A stretch of 16,641 bases of DNA, taken from the NCBI GenBank assembly GCA_964548535.1, contig CAZJRQ010000041.1, positions 1 to 16,641 on the forward strand, written 5' to 3'. Origin of the DNA: CAZJRQ01 sp964548535. Lineage in GTDB: Bacteria > Bacillota > Clostridia > Oscillospirales > Ruminococcaceae. Positions 6,083 through 12,725 of this stretch are shown here, piece after piece (positions within the stretch are counted from its first letter, which is position 1; the number at the start of each line of letters is the position of its first letter). The translations under genes were made by a program, and so were the position numbers. The notes below the pieces were generated by a model. It saw only the letters and a list, made by a program, of their open reading frames with translations, was not told where the DNA came from and did not search any database.

Positions 6083-6382
6083 ATGTATAGACTTAAACCT
6101 CAGGAGGTGGTCAAAATATTTCGACCTAAGCCATGTCGCTAAACAGCAACTTGAGTTGGCTGTGGGTACTGAACTTCAAAAGCGTTCGCTCCCTGCTGAA
6201 TTCGCAAAGTATCTTACTGTTGATATTTCGGAGGATTCCAATGTAAACATTGAAGTTTTTGAAAGGTTTTTAATGAGGCGGTTTTGAATTTGATTAATGA
6301 ATGTATGCGTGGTGATAAGCTGCCTAAGGATTTGAGTGGTGATACAAAGCGAGCTATTGACGAGCACATCAAGCACTGTTGA
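6083..6382 (+). pseudogene. Broken small phage-like gene
   Basis: A strong ribosome site GAGGAGGT (6069-6076) precedes an ATG at 6083, but that frame stops after 19 codons (MYRLKPQEVVKIF...). Another frame then continues with DLSHVAKQQLELAVG and FAKYLTVDISED to a stop at 6287. A third continues with NEAVLNLINECMRG and DEHIKHC to a stop at 6382. One extra T in the run at 6267-6271 would join the last two frames. I read this as one decayed gene of about 100 residues. No family is recognised. Confidence 0.35.
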
Positions 6383-6629
6383 AATCTTAGACAAGACAGG
6401 TTTTGAAAAAGGTGACAAGTCGGACGGTGTTTTAGCATATAAATGCTTACTTTTATTAGCAAAAAGCAAGAAAATCATCACTCAAGGAGTAGACGAGAAT
6501 GGCACTTTTGGTGACGGTACTGAAAAGGCGACCAATCAGTTGCTAAAGAAATTTGGATACAAAGAATGTGGAATTGCTGGCACAAACATCATCAAGAAAT
6601 TACGTGCGGAGATTGCTAAGAAAATCTAA
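6336..6629 (+). pseudogene. C-terminal fragment of a phage lysin (cell-wall-binding region)
   Basis: The frame encodes about 85 meaningful residues. LDKTGFEKGDKSDGVLAYKC, then VDENGTFGDGTEKATNQLL, and GYKECGIAGTNIIKKL match the usual pattern of a C-terminal peptidoglycan-binding-like repeat of phage lysozymes (xGxFGxGTExAVxxLLKKxGY). The catalytic domain is absent. The frame nominally begins at a GTG at 6336 but overlaps the debris of the preceding gene, so the 5' part was lost. It is terminated by the perfect hairpin at 6641-6680. Confidence 0.6.
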
Positions 6630-6640
6630 TATTTACATAA

Positions 6641-6680
6641 AAAATTAAGGCTGAGGGTGTTATTCCTCAGCCTTAATTTT
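6641..6680. terminator. Bidirectional terminator between convergent genes
   Basis: A perfect 16-bp stem (6641-6656 with 6665-6680, core AAGGCTGAGG) with an eight-base loop is flanked by A and T runs. It serves the lysin fragment from the left and the immunity-like gene from the right. Confidence 0.9.
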
Positions 6681-6693
6681 ATTAATATTACAA

Positions 6694-7179
6694 TTAGTCA
6701 TGTTTTTCATAAAAATTTTCAGCAGCCTGAAAAACATCCATAACAGCCTTGCCAATTTCTTCGGCAGTTGCGGTGTGGGGAAGTCTGATTTCTTTTATGC
6801 AACCATAGTATCCACGTTTGTTTTGAAAATCTTTCTTTGCTGAATAAATTTCAAATTCACCGGTTTTTTTCAGCTTTATAAAAGAACAATGATTATTTTT
6901 CCAAAAAGATAAGTAACCTTTGTATTTTGATCGTTGTTTTGATATTAAATTTTGTGTACGCTCTTTTGAGTTTGAAGTTGAAAGTGGACTCTCTTCAATC
7001 ATTTTGAGAGCATCAAAAATAACACCTCCTGTTTTTGAATAATTTTCCATGTCTATAGTTGTTTTAAACCAATCTGAAGCGGCTGAAAACCCTCCTATAT
7101 GGTCAATCACAGGAATTACTAATATACGTCCTTCGCCTTTATAGACAGACACTATTCTTGGATAGCTTTGTTCAATCAT
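6694..7179 (-). CDS. Orphan protein resembling CDI-type immunity proteins (DUF1436-like)
   Basis: This is a 161-residue soluble protein. The N-terminus (YPRIVSVYKGEGRILVIPV), a mid-segment FIKLKKTGEFEIYSAKKD and the C-terminal LPHTATAEEIGKAVMDVFQ follow the layout of contact-dependent growth inhibition immunity proteins of the DUF1436 type. These end in a P-x-x-x-x-x-E-E-I-G-x-A motif. This is recall, not a search. The ATG at 7179 has GAGG eight bases upstream. The same frame is open for another 60 codons upstream, to 7359, without a usable start. No cognate toxin is adjacent. Orphan immunity genes often persist on mobile DNA and protect against toxins delivered by neighbours, which would be its likely role. 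Confidence 0.55.
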   Translation of the reverse strand: MIEQSYPRIVSVYKGEGRILVIPVIDHIGGFSAASDWFKTTIDMENYSKTGGVIFDALKMIEESPLSTSNSKERTQNLISKQRSKYKGYLSFWKNNHCSFIKLKKTGEFEIYSAKKDFQNKRGYYGCIKEIRLPHTATAEEIGKAVMDVFQAAENFYEKHD

Positions 7180-7350
7180 AAAAACAACCTCTTTTTTATT
7201 TAAAATGACATCACTTTTTACATCAAAATCTTCAGGGATTTCAGAATTCTTTTCGAGATTGTCGGCATCAGTAATTTTTCCATTTAAGTTTGCACCTTCA
7301 GCAGAATTCGAAAAATAAAAGAGCCTACCGCAAACACCGTAGAAAAGTAA

Positions 7351-7554
7351 TGCGATAAGCTAAATCAAAAGAGATGGGGGTCGGAAAATCTGCCCCGCTC
7401 CATCTTAACACAACGGCAGGCAAAAGTCAAATTAAATGGAGGAATTTATTATGATGTAAATGCTGATGAAGTTATGGAAAAGTTAGTAAGAATGAATTCT
7501 GGCAAGCTTTTAGAAACTGAAAATGCTAAGTGGCGGTTATCTTTAAAACAGTGA
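7351..7554 (+). pseudogene. Short open frame, probable gene fragment
   Basis: A 67-codon open stretch reads NGGIYYDVNADEVMEKLVRM and ends ENAKWRLSLKQ. It looks like real coding sequence but has no start except an internal ATG at 7474 without a ribosome site. A GGAGG at 7440-7444 precedes a different frame that stops after two codons. No family is recognised. It lies just before a terminator and may be the end of a lost element gene. Confidence 0.3.
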
Positions 7555-7572
7555 AATGTTGAATATAATAGT

Positions 7573-7602
7573 CGACAAGGAGTTAATCCCTGTCGGTTTT
7601 TT
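7573..7602 (+). terminator. Terminator after the gene fragment
   Basis: CGACAAGG (7573-7580) pairs with CCCTGTCG (7588-7595) with one mismatch, followed by six T. Confidence 0.65.
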
Positions 7603-7624
7603 AGCGTGTATTTAATTACTTATT

Positions 7625-7692
7625 TCGTGTCATATATATATGTTTTTGTGTCATATTTTATGCTTTTAACGCATATTTTATGTTTTGATGAT
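7625..7692. repeat. Three degenerate ~20-bp direct repeats beside the attachment site
   Basis: The units share the pattern CATATWTTATGNTTTT, beginning near 7630, 7653 and 7673. The region is strongly A/T-rich. It lies about 55-115 bp from the attachment core at the tRNA 3' end, where arm-type recombinase sites would be expected. It could equally be simple A/T-rich drift. Confidence 0.35.
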
Positions 7693-7698
7693 ATAAAT

Positions 7699-7740
7699 AA
7701 AACCGCGTATATACGACGTTTATCGTATATACGCGGTTTA
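7699..7740 (-). terminator. Terminator currently downstream of tRNA-Leu
   Basis: A perfect 17-bp stem (7700-7716 with 7723-7739, core CCGCGTATATACGA) with a six-base loop is followed on the minus strand by TTTTATTTAT. It starts about six bases past the tRNA CCA end. If the element model is right, this terminator came with the element and replaced the one at 4791-4816. Confidence 0.8.
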
Positions 7741-7745
7741 TAAAC

Positions 7746-7829
7746 TGGTGCGGCAAACGGGACTTGAACCCGTACGTCGAAGACACACGCCCCTCAAACG
7801 TGCCTGTCTGCCTATTCCAGCACTGCCGC
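7746..7829 (-). tRNA. tRNA-Leu (anticodon GAG)
   Basis: This 84-nt class II tRNA has acceptor arm GCGGCAG paired with TTGCCGC, discriminator A and an encoded CCA. The D-arm is TGGAATAGGCAGACAGG-like, as usual for leucine tRNAs. The anticodon stem is CACGT/GCGTG with loop TTGAGGG, giving anticodon GAG. There is a variable arm, and a T-arm ACGGG-TTCAAGT-CCCGT. Its last 24 bases are duplicated at 4841-4864. Confidence 0.95.
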
Positions 7830-7840
7830 TTAACCTTATT

Positions 7841-7869
7841 ATTATATCATATCAATATATTAAAGTCAA
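7841..7869 (-). promoter_or_regulatory. Promoter of tRNA-Leu
   Basis: On the minus strand TTGACT (7869-7864) is followed after 17 bp by TATAAT (7846-7841). The tRNA begins 11 bases after the -10 box. Confidence 0.85.
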
Positions 7870-7948
7870 GCACAAATGCATGGAATTAACATGTCTGACG
7901 TGCGAGTAAATATTTTTGAATTTTATTTCAATGATTTGTTTTTTTATG

Positions 7949-7977
7949 TATCTCCCCCCTATGTGTAGTGGGAGATA
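7949..7977. other. Intergenic hairpin followed by an AT dinucleotide run
   Basis: TATCTCCC (7949-7956) is the inverse of GGGAGATA (7970-7977), and it is followed by an AT microsatellite at about 7977-7995. It lies in the 230-bp gap between the tRNA promoter and spoVAC. It lacks a T-run on the minus strand, so it is not a convincing spoVAC terminator. Nothing else is recognisable in the gap. Confidence 0.3.
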
Positions 7978-8099
7978 GATATATATATATATATTTCCGT
8001 TTGGACTGTTCTAGCTGCAATAACTTTTAGAAATTTGTTTATAACTGCATAATTTTAACAGATTGCTGCGTTAATTGTGATGGGTGTCTTTAAAACTGC

Positions 8100-8543
8100 T
8101 TAGCTAAATAGATAATATATCAAACCGTATGCAACACTTGCGAGCGTGCCGTATAAAATTACTGGTCCACAGATTATGAAGATTTTTGCTCCAAGTCCTA
8201 AAATTAAACCCTCAGTTTTAAACTCAATGGCTGGAGCGACTACCGAGTTCGCAAAGCCTGTAATAGGTACTAATGTGCCCGCTCCGCCGTGTTTTGCAAT
8301 CCTGTCATAAATCCCAAAACCTGTAAGCACTGCCGAAATTAAAATCAAGGTTATTGAAGTCGCCATGCCTGCATTTTCCTTGTTTAACCCGTAACGTTCG
8401 TACATGTTTATGAAAATTTGACCAATTGTGCATATCAATCCGCCTATTACGAAAGCTTTTGGAATAGTAATATACCACTTAGTTTTCTCTGATGCGTCCT
8501 TGTACATTTCTGTATATTGTGATTTGCTCATTTTAATATCCAT
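8100..8543 (-). CDS. spoVAC: Stage V sporulation protein AC
   Basis: This 147-residue inner-membrane protein belongs to the SpoVA family, which forms the channel moving dipicolinic acid and calcium into the forespore and out at germination. SpoVAC is the mechanosensitive channel subunit. Recognisable features are KAFVIGGLICTIGQ (about 29-42), TLILISAVLTGFGIYDRI, and HGGAGTLVPITGFANSV (about 84-100), with hydrophobic segments through to the C-terminus. The length is normal. The ATG at 8543 has AGGAGA eight bases upstream; an in-frame ATG four codons later is less well placed. Unusually, spoVAD and spoVAE do not follow: downstream is only A/T-rich DNA and a tRNA. The gene's upstream side touches the N-gap. 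Confidence 0.95.
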   Translation of the reverse strand: MDIKMSKSQYTEMYKDASEKTKWYITIPKAFVIGGLICTIGQIFINMYERYGLNKENAGMATSITLILISAVLTGFGIYDRIAKHGGAGTLVPITGFANSVVAPAIEFKTEGLILGLGAKIFIICGPVILYGTLASVAYGLIYYLFS

Positions 8544-8574
8544 AAGTATTTCTCCTTGTTTTTTTGTAAAAAAA

Positions 8575-8674
8575 NNNNNNNNNNNNNNNNNNNNNNNNNN
8601 NNNNNNNNNNNNNNNNNNNNNNNNNNNNNNNNNNNNNNNNNNNNNNNNNNNNNNNNNNNNNNNNNNNNNNNNNN
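8575..8674. other. Assembly gap (100 N)
   Basis: Exactly 100 N, a conventional unknown-size gap. The 20 bases on each side (8555-8574 and 8675-8694, CTTGTTTTTTTGT then a purine-rich end) are identical except for one base. The contig ends may simply overlap. Confidence 0.95.
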
Positions 8675-8814
8675 CTTGTTTTTTTGTGAAAAAATTCGAG
8701 CTTTGCGAGAAGAGAATTTTTTCTTTTGATTTTTTCTCGTTTTTTCTCTATGAATATTATTTGCGATTTTAATGCTTTTATACTCATGTCAAATTGATTT
8801 TCTGTGTCGGTCAT
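8675..8814 (-). CDS. Small charged protein upstream of spoVAC, interrupted by the gap
   Basis: The first 46 residues (MTDTENQFDMSIKALKSQ..., then a lysine-rich helical stretch with IFIEKKREKIKRK) are visible before the N-run. If the repeated contig ends are collapsed, the frame continues with TRRNTYGY and stops inside the start of spoVAC. That gives a 53-residue product overlapping it. There is no clear ribosome site for the ATG at 8814, which lies 12 bases past a terminator. No family is recognised. It may be a real coupled small gene or chance. Confidence 0.35.
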
Positions 8815-8825
8815 TTATATAACAC

Positions 8826-8858
8826 AAAAGAGCAGTTAGTAAATCTAATTGCTCTTTT
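8826..8858. terminator. Terminator downstream of the polymer operon
   Basis: AAAAGAGCAGTTAG (8826-8839) pairs with CTAATTGCTCTTTT (8845-8858) over five bases with one mismatch (G-U on one strand). It is placed to end the minus-strand operon whose last gene stops at 8896. Confidence 0.75.
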
Positions 8859-8895
8859 TGATTTTTGTTATTTTTTTATCAATAGCACTGTCGAC

Positions 8896-9582
8896 TTATT
8901 CCCAGCCGATGTGTTTTCTCTTTTCTGCTATTCTCTCGTCTACACCATCGATAGTTGGCTTGATGATACTCGATGTTCCGGCTACAAATACTCTTGAACC
9001 TGCATCGTAAGCTATCTTTGCATTCTCATTCGACATGTTGCCATCTGACATGATAAATACATCTTCTCTGCCATTTTCATTAAGATATTTTCTAACTTTC
9101 TTAACCTTCTCAATTGTGCTAGGTATAAGCTTTTGTCCCGCAAATCCAGGGTTTACACTCATAACTAATACACCCTCAAGATAGTCAATAACCTCATCAA
9201 GTACACAAATAGGAGTTCCAGGATTAAGCGATAAAATTGGTCTTGCTCCAATACTCTTGATGTATTGCATGCACTTGTCAATGTGACGTGTTGACTCAAA
9301 ATGTACCGCTACATAATCGTTCGCCCTAATGTCAAACCACTTCATTTTCTCCTCAGGTTCTGTCACCATAAAATGAAAATCAAACGGAATATCAGTTAAA
9401 CTTCTTAGCTGTTTAACATAGTCAGTTCCAACTGTTATGTTAGGTACAAAATTGCCGTCCATAATGTCAATGTGCAAAAGCTCGATGTTGTTTCTGTTAA
9501 AAGCCTCAATGTAATCTAAAGTCTGCTCAACGCTTACGCACATCATTGAAACTGAAATTTTACCTTTGTTATTATCATTCAT
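8896..9582 (-). CDS. Ribulose-phosphate 3-epimerase family protein
   Basis: This 228-residue TIM-barrel protein of the Rpe family interconverts ribulose-5-phosphate and xylulose-5-phosphate; paralogues act on ketohexose-6-phosphates such as allulose-6-phosphate. Metal and acid-base residues are present: His37 and Asp39 in HIDIMDG, His70 in FHFMV, and Asp180 in SDGNMS. The phosphate loop MSVNPGFAGQ and the C-terminal AGTSSI are also there. I chose the ATG at 9582 because GAAAGGA lies just upstream and the 228-residue length fits the family. An in-frame GTG at 9633 would overlap the previous gene and lacks a ribosome site. It is the last gene of a unit with the GatD-like dehydrogenase and the TagF/TarL-like polymerase. 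This suggests a dedicated precursor-supply role rather than housekeeping. SDGNM in place of the common VDGGI leaves the substrate open. Confidence 0.8.
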   Translation of the reverse strand: MNDNNKGKISVSMMCVSVEQTLDYIEAFNRNNIELLHIDIMDGNFVPNITVGTDYVKQLRSLTDIPFDFHFMVTEPEEKMKWFDIRANDYVAVHFESTRHIDKCMQYIKSIGARPILSLNPGTPICVLDEVIDYLEGVLVMSVNPGFAGQKLIPSTIEKVKKVRKYLNENGREDVFIMSDGNMSNENAKIAYDAGSRVFVAGTSSIIKPTIDGVDERIAEKRKHIGWE

Positions 9583-9604
9583 ATAATCACAAATCCTTTC
9601 AAAA

Positions 9605-11485
9605 TCAGCTTTGTGTATCTTCTGGTTCAACACCCATAATAAGCTGATCTATTACTCTGTCTGTCGATTTTCCGTCTGTGTATTTGAAATTCTTCTTTAT
9701 AAATCCATCCATTTTATAGAAATCATAGTCCTCGTTTTTCATTGCATCCATCAGCGCATCAAACGTGTGTACTATTTTTCCAGGAACAAGATCTTCATAA
9801 GGCTCATAAAAATCTCTTGTAGCCTCATAATATTTTTGGTCGAACGCAAAGAAAATCATTGGCTTTTTAAGCAGTGACATCTCATAAATAATTGACGAGT
9901 AATCAGTAATCAGCACATCAACAATAAACAAAATATCATTAACCTCACGATAATCAGTAGCATCAACAATTCGGTGTGCATATTTAGCAGGGATTTCCAC
10001 ACGCCTTGAAACAAATGGGTGAAGCTTTATAATCAAAGCAGAATCAGTTTCGTCTAAGAACTTGCCCCACTTTTCCAAATCAAACCTATCAAAAGGGAAG
10101 TATGCGTTTTGAGCATTGTCACCTCTAAAAGTCGGCGCGTACATATAAACCTTTGAAACGCCCTGACAATTAGGGAACTCAGTAAACATTCTTTCACGAG
10201 TGTTTTTCTTATACTCTTGATCAAAGAAAATATCCGTTCTAGGAATTCCAACAGGATAAAACTTGCTTTCGCTAAGTCCAAATCCCTCAGCGTGATGCTT
10301 AGCCGAATGCTGTGAGCTTACAGGAACATGAGTGTAGCACTTGTGAACCCTTGTGTTAAAAGGAGGCGCACCAGGCTTTCCAAGTCGTTCAAATCCCAAA
10401 GACTTAAACGCTCCGCAAGCATGCCAAACCTGCAAAATCTTGACATTATCAGGATAATCAACCTTGTAAATTTCAGGATAATAATCATCAATCAAAATAA
10501 CATCTGAAGTTGCCAAGTACCAAGAAAATCTAATCATTTTAAAGCTGTTTCGCTTTGTATTAATACTCTCTTTAAAGTCAAATCTAAATGTATATTTTTT
10601 ATCAAGACCACGTTCAATCATGCGGTCGTAAATAACTTTTTCATTTCCGCCGATTTCAGCTCTCGAACCAGACGCGAATAAAATTACATTGCCGTTTTTC
10701 TTTGCAAACTTAGTAAAAATCTTGAAAACTTTCTTATACATAAACAGATTAAAAGCATAATAATCTTTAACAATTTTGTCTTTATGAGTTTTAAACCATT
10801 TTTTTTGCCGAGTAATAAGCGTCATTGGCGGATTAGGCTGTTTATACTCAACGTTGGCAAAATACTCCATAGTATCCATATCAACTGCAGAATTATAGTA
10901 AAATAAATTATTAGCACTTCTTCGCAGTCTGAAATTTAGTGGATTATCTTTTGTTTTAGTTACTTCACAATCTAAATTAGGTGAAATAAATGCTGGAAAT
11001 TCTCTAGAAAGCTTGTGTTTTTCAATAGGTTTTCCATGTTCATCATATAAAACTTTATAAACCCTGCCTGAATGAACAACCATATCAACATCAGGATTTT
11101 TTTCATCATTACCAAAGATTTCATGTTCAGCACCGGCATATTCTTTAAACAACACTAAATAATAATCTCCAGTATCAATAGGCTGTTCTTTATTCACGCT
11201 CATAATATTAAAGCTTAGGTGAAAATGATTGCCGTCAACATCAAAATGCTGAGGATAAAAAACAAGTTCACGATTGCTGGTAATAAATCTAGCACCAATA
11301 CCCTCGGAGCTGTCAAATCCAACGAACTCACCCTCAATATGCATAATAACTCTTTTAAACTCAATTCTCGTAAGCAGAGCATAGCTCTTGTTTCGCTGAT
11401 TATAATCATCAACCACTTTTTTACGGTCGTTATAAAATTCAATCTGTTCGTCGTTCGAATTCAAATCATTTTGCAAAGTATTCAT
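9605..11485 (-). CDS. TagF/TarL-like CDP-polyol polyol-phosphotransferase (polymerase)
   Basis: This 626-residue protein belongs to the CDP-glycerol glycerophosphotransferase family. It transfers polyol phosphate from a CDP-polyol to a growing teichoic-acid-like chain at the inner face of the membrane. The N-terminal ~220 residues are a separate domain without obvious motifs. The C-terminal catalytic domain (about 255-615) has the family landmarks: QVWHACGAFK (His at 355), YAPTFRG (449-455), a KLHP histidine (489), and DVLITDYSSIIYE (523-535). It has no transmembrane helix, so membrane attachment would be peripheral. The ATG at 11485 has GAGGAA ten bases upstream, directly after the stop of the dehydrogenase gene (18-nt gap). 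Length and domain layout favour a polymerase rather than a primase. Whether it uses glycerol, ribitol or another polyol cannot be read from the sequence. Confidence 0.85.
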   Translation of the reverse strand: MNTLQNDLNSNDEQIEFYNDRKKVVDDYNQRNKSYALLTRIEFKRVIMHIEGEFVGFDSSEGIGARFITSNRELVFYPQHFDVDGNHFHLSFNIMSVNKEQPIDTGDYYLVLFKEYAGAEHEIFGNDEKNPDVDMVVHSGRVYKVLYDEHGKPIEKHKLSREFPAFISPNLDCEVTKTKDNPLNFRLRRSANNLFYYNSAVDMDTMEYFANVEYKQPNPPMTLITRQKKWFKTHKDKIVKDYYAFNLFMYKKVFKIFTKFAKKNGNVILFASGSRAEIGGNEKVIYDRMIERGLDKKYTFRFDFKESINTKRNSFKMIRFSWYLATSDVILIDDYYPEIYKVDYPDNVKILQVWHACGAFKSLGFERLGKPGAPPFNTRVHKCYTHVPVSSQHSAKHHAEGFGLSESKFYPVGIPRTDIFFDQEYKKNTRERMFTEFPNCQGVSKVYMYAPTFRGDNAQNAYFPFDRFDLEKWGKFLDETDSALIIKLHPFVSRRVEIPAKYAHRIVDATDYREVNDILFIVDVLITDYSSIIYEMSLLKKPMIFFAFDQKYYEATRDFYEPYEDLVPGKIVHTFDALMDAMKNEDYDFYKMDGFIKKNFKYTDGKSTDRVIDQLIMGVEPEDTQS

Positions 11486-11503
11486 ATATCAAAAATTCCT
11501 CAA

Positions 11504-12574
11504 TTAATCAAATGTAAACATTACCTTAACAGTAAACACGTCACGGTCCTCAATAGCTTCAAAAGCTTCATCATATTCGCTAATAGCAAATGTGTGAGTA
11601 ATCAAATCTTTAACATTGAGCTCACCGCTCTCGAAAATCTTCAAAGCTTTTGCCCAGTCATTACACTTGCTATTGTAGCTTGAGTTCCACGAACCAGCAA
11701 CAGTAATCTGTTTTCTTAGAATTGACCAGTAAACGTCCTTAGGCATATTCAAATCGCCCTCAGGATTTCCAACAAGAACAATTCTGCCCAAAGCACCAGT
11801 TGAACGTACTGCATTTTCAATAGCGATATTAGAACCGACAGCCTCAAAAGTAACGTCAGCACCATCACTGCCAGTAATTCTCTTAATAGCATCAGGAATA
11901 TTTTCCTCAGCGGGATTAACAGTTTCAAACCCTAGCTTTTTAGCATATTGAAGCTTGTTTTCAGACCTTCCGCAGATTATAACCTTGCCAGTTTTAGTAA
12001 TATTCTTAGCAAAAGCAGCAATCAAAAATCCGATTGTGCCAGTGCCGATAATCATTACATTTTGACCCTCTTTAATTTCACCGATATCAACAGCGTGCAA
12101 ACTAACAGCAGCAGGCTCACAAAGTGCTGCCTCCTCAAAAGAAAGACTGTCATCAAAAGTAATCAAATTCCAAATAGGAACAACAAGATATTCAGCAAAA
12201 GCACCGTCACATCTTGACCCAAAATAGCTGTATCCCGAACATTGTGCATACTGTTCAAGCTTGCAAGCCTTGCAATCAAAACATGGCAGCAAAGGGAAAA
12301 CACAAGTTCTCTTACCTAAAAGAGTTTCATCAACACCGTCACCAACAGCAACAATCTGCCCAGAAAATTCATGTCCAGGAATTGTAGGAAAATGGTAAGT
12401 TCCAGTTTTAAATATTCTAGGAATATCGCTAGAACAAATTCCGCAAGCTTTAATCTTTACAAGCACAGTTCCCTCTTCAAGCTTTGGAACATCAACCTGC
12501 TTTTGATTTAACTTAGCCACTCCCTCCAAAACAAGAGCGTCCATTTTTTTAGGTATATCAATAAGTGTTTTCAT
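11504..12574 (-). CDS. Zinc-dependent polyol-phosphate dehydrogenase (GatD-like)
   Basis: This 356-residue medium-chain dehydrogenase most resembles galactitol-1-phosphate 5-dehydrogenase: CGICSSDIPR, GTYHFPTIPGHEFSG, FGSRCDGAFAEY and the late LVGNPEGD...PKDVYWSILRKQ block. Catalytic zinc ligands are Cys47, His68 and Glu153. Structural zinc cysteines are at 98, 101, 104 and 112. The NAD(P) loop GTGTIG is at 177-182. Beside a cytidylyltransferase, a CDP-polyol polymerase and a ketose-phosphate epimerase, it probably works in reverse of the catabolic enzyme and reduces a ketose phosphate to a polyol phosphate, the job TarJ does for ribitol. Which ketose phosphate it uses is unknown. The ATG at 12574 follows AGGAAGGA. 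It is the first gene of the second unit. Confidence 0.8.
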   Translation of the reverse strand: MKTLIDIPKKMDALVLEGVAKLNQKQVDVPKLEEGTVLVKIKACGICSSDIPRIFKTGTYHFPTIPGHEFSGQIVAVGDGVDETLLGKRTCVFPLLPCFDCKACKLEQYAQCSGYSYFGSRCDGAFAEYLVVPIWNLITFDDSLSFEEAALCEPAAVSLHAVDIGEIKEGQNVMIIGTGTIGFLIAAFAKNITKTGKVIICGRSENKLQYAKKLGFETVNPAEENIPDAIKRITGSDGADVTFEAVGSNIAIENAVRSTGALGRIVLVGNPEGDLNMPKDVYWSILRKQITVAGSWNSSYNSKCNDWAKALKIFESGELNVKDLITHTFAISEYDEAFEAIEDRDVFTVKVMFTFD

Positions 12575-12674
12575 AAATATTAATCCTTCCTGCTAGTGAA
12601 AAATATATCTCATAGCATCTATATCGTTTTACAAATATCAAAATGTAATAAAAACAAAATACAACTATGTATAA

Positions 12675-12708
12675 AAAGTCTTAAAAGGGTGAGAAAACCT
12701 CACCCCTT
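12675..12708 (-). terminator. Internal terminator splitting the polymer locus
   Basis: On the minus strand GGGTGAG (12705-12699) pairs with CTCACCC (12693-12687) over five bases, with flanking A-U extension, then TTTTAAGACTTTTT. It lies 17 bases past the cytidylyltransferase stop. No strong promoter is evident in the 100 bp between it and the next gene, so read-through may feed the second unit. Confidence 0.8.
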
Positions 12709-12725
12709 AATGTGCAATTTTAATT

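Larger units (their letters stand above)
4841..7769. mobile_element. Decayed tRNA-Leu-integrated phage-like element
   Basis: The element is bounded by the 24-bp direct repeats at 4841-4864 and 7746-7769, and the intact tRNA is restored at the right end. Its contents are fragments of phage character: a capsid-associated C-terminal protein, two small genes, a lysin C-terminus and an immunity-like gene. No integrase, excisionase, replication or structural gene cluster is visible, so about 2.9 kb is what remains of something larger. Several frames are broken. Bases 4865-5018 contain no gene that I can support. Confidence 0.6.

Noticed and set aside
7949..7977. Terminator for spoVAC
   Set aside because: The hairpin is real, but on the minus strand it is followed by an A-run rather than T, and it lies about 120 bp past the gene.
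9583..9633. GTG start extending the epimerase by 17 residues
   Set aside because: It would overlap the polymerase gene, lacks a ribosome site, and makes the protein longer than the family norm.
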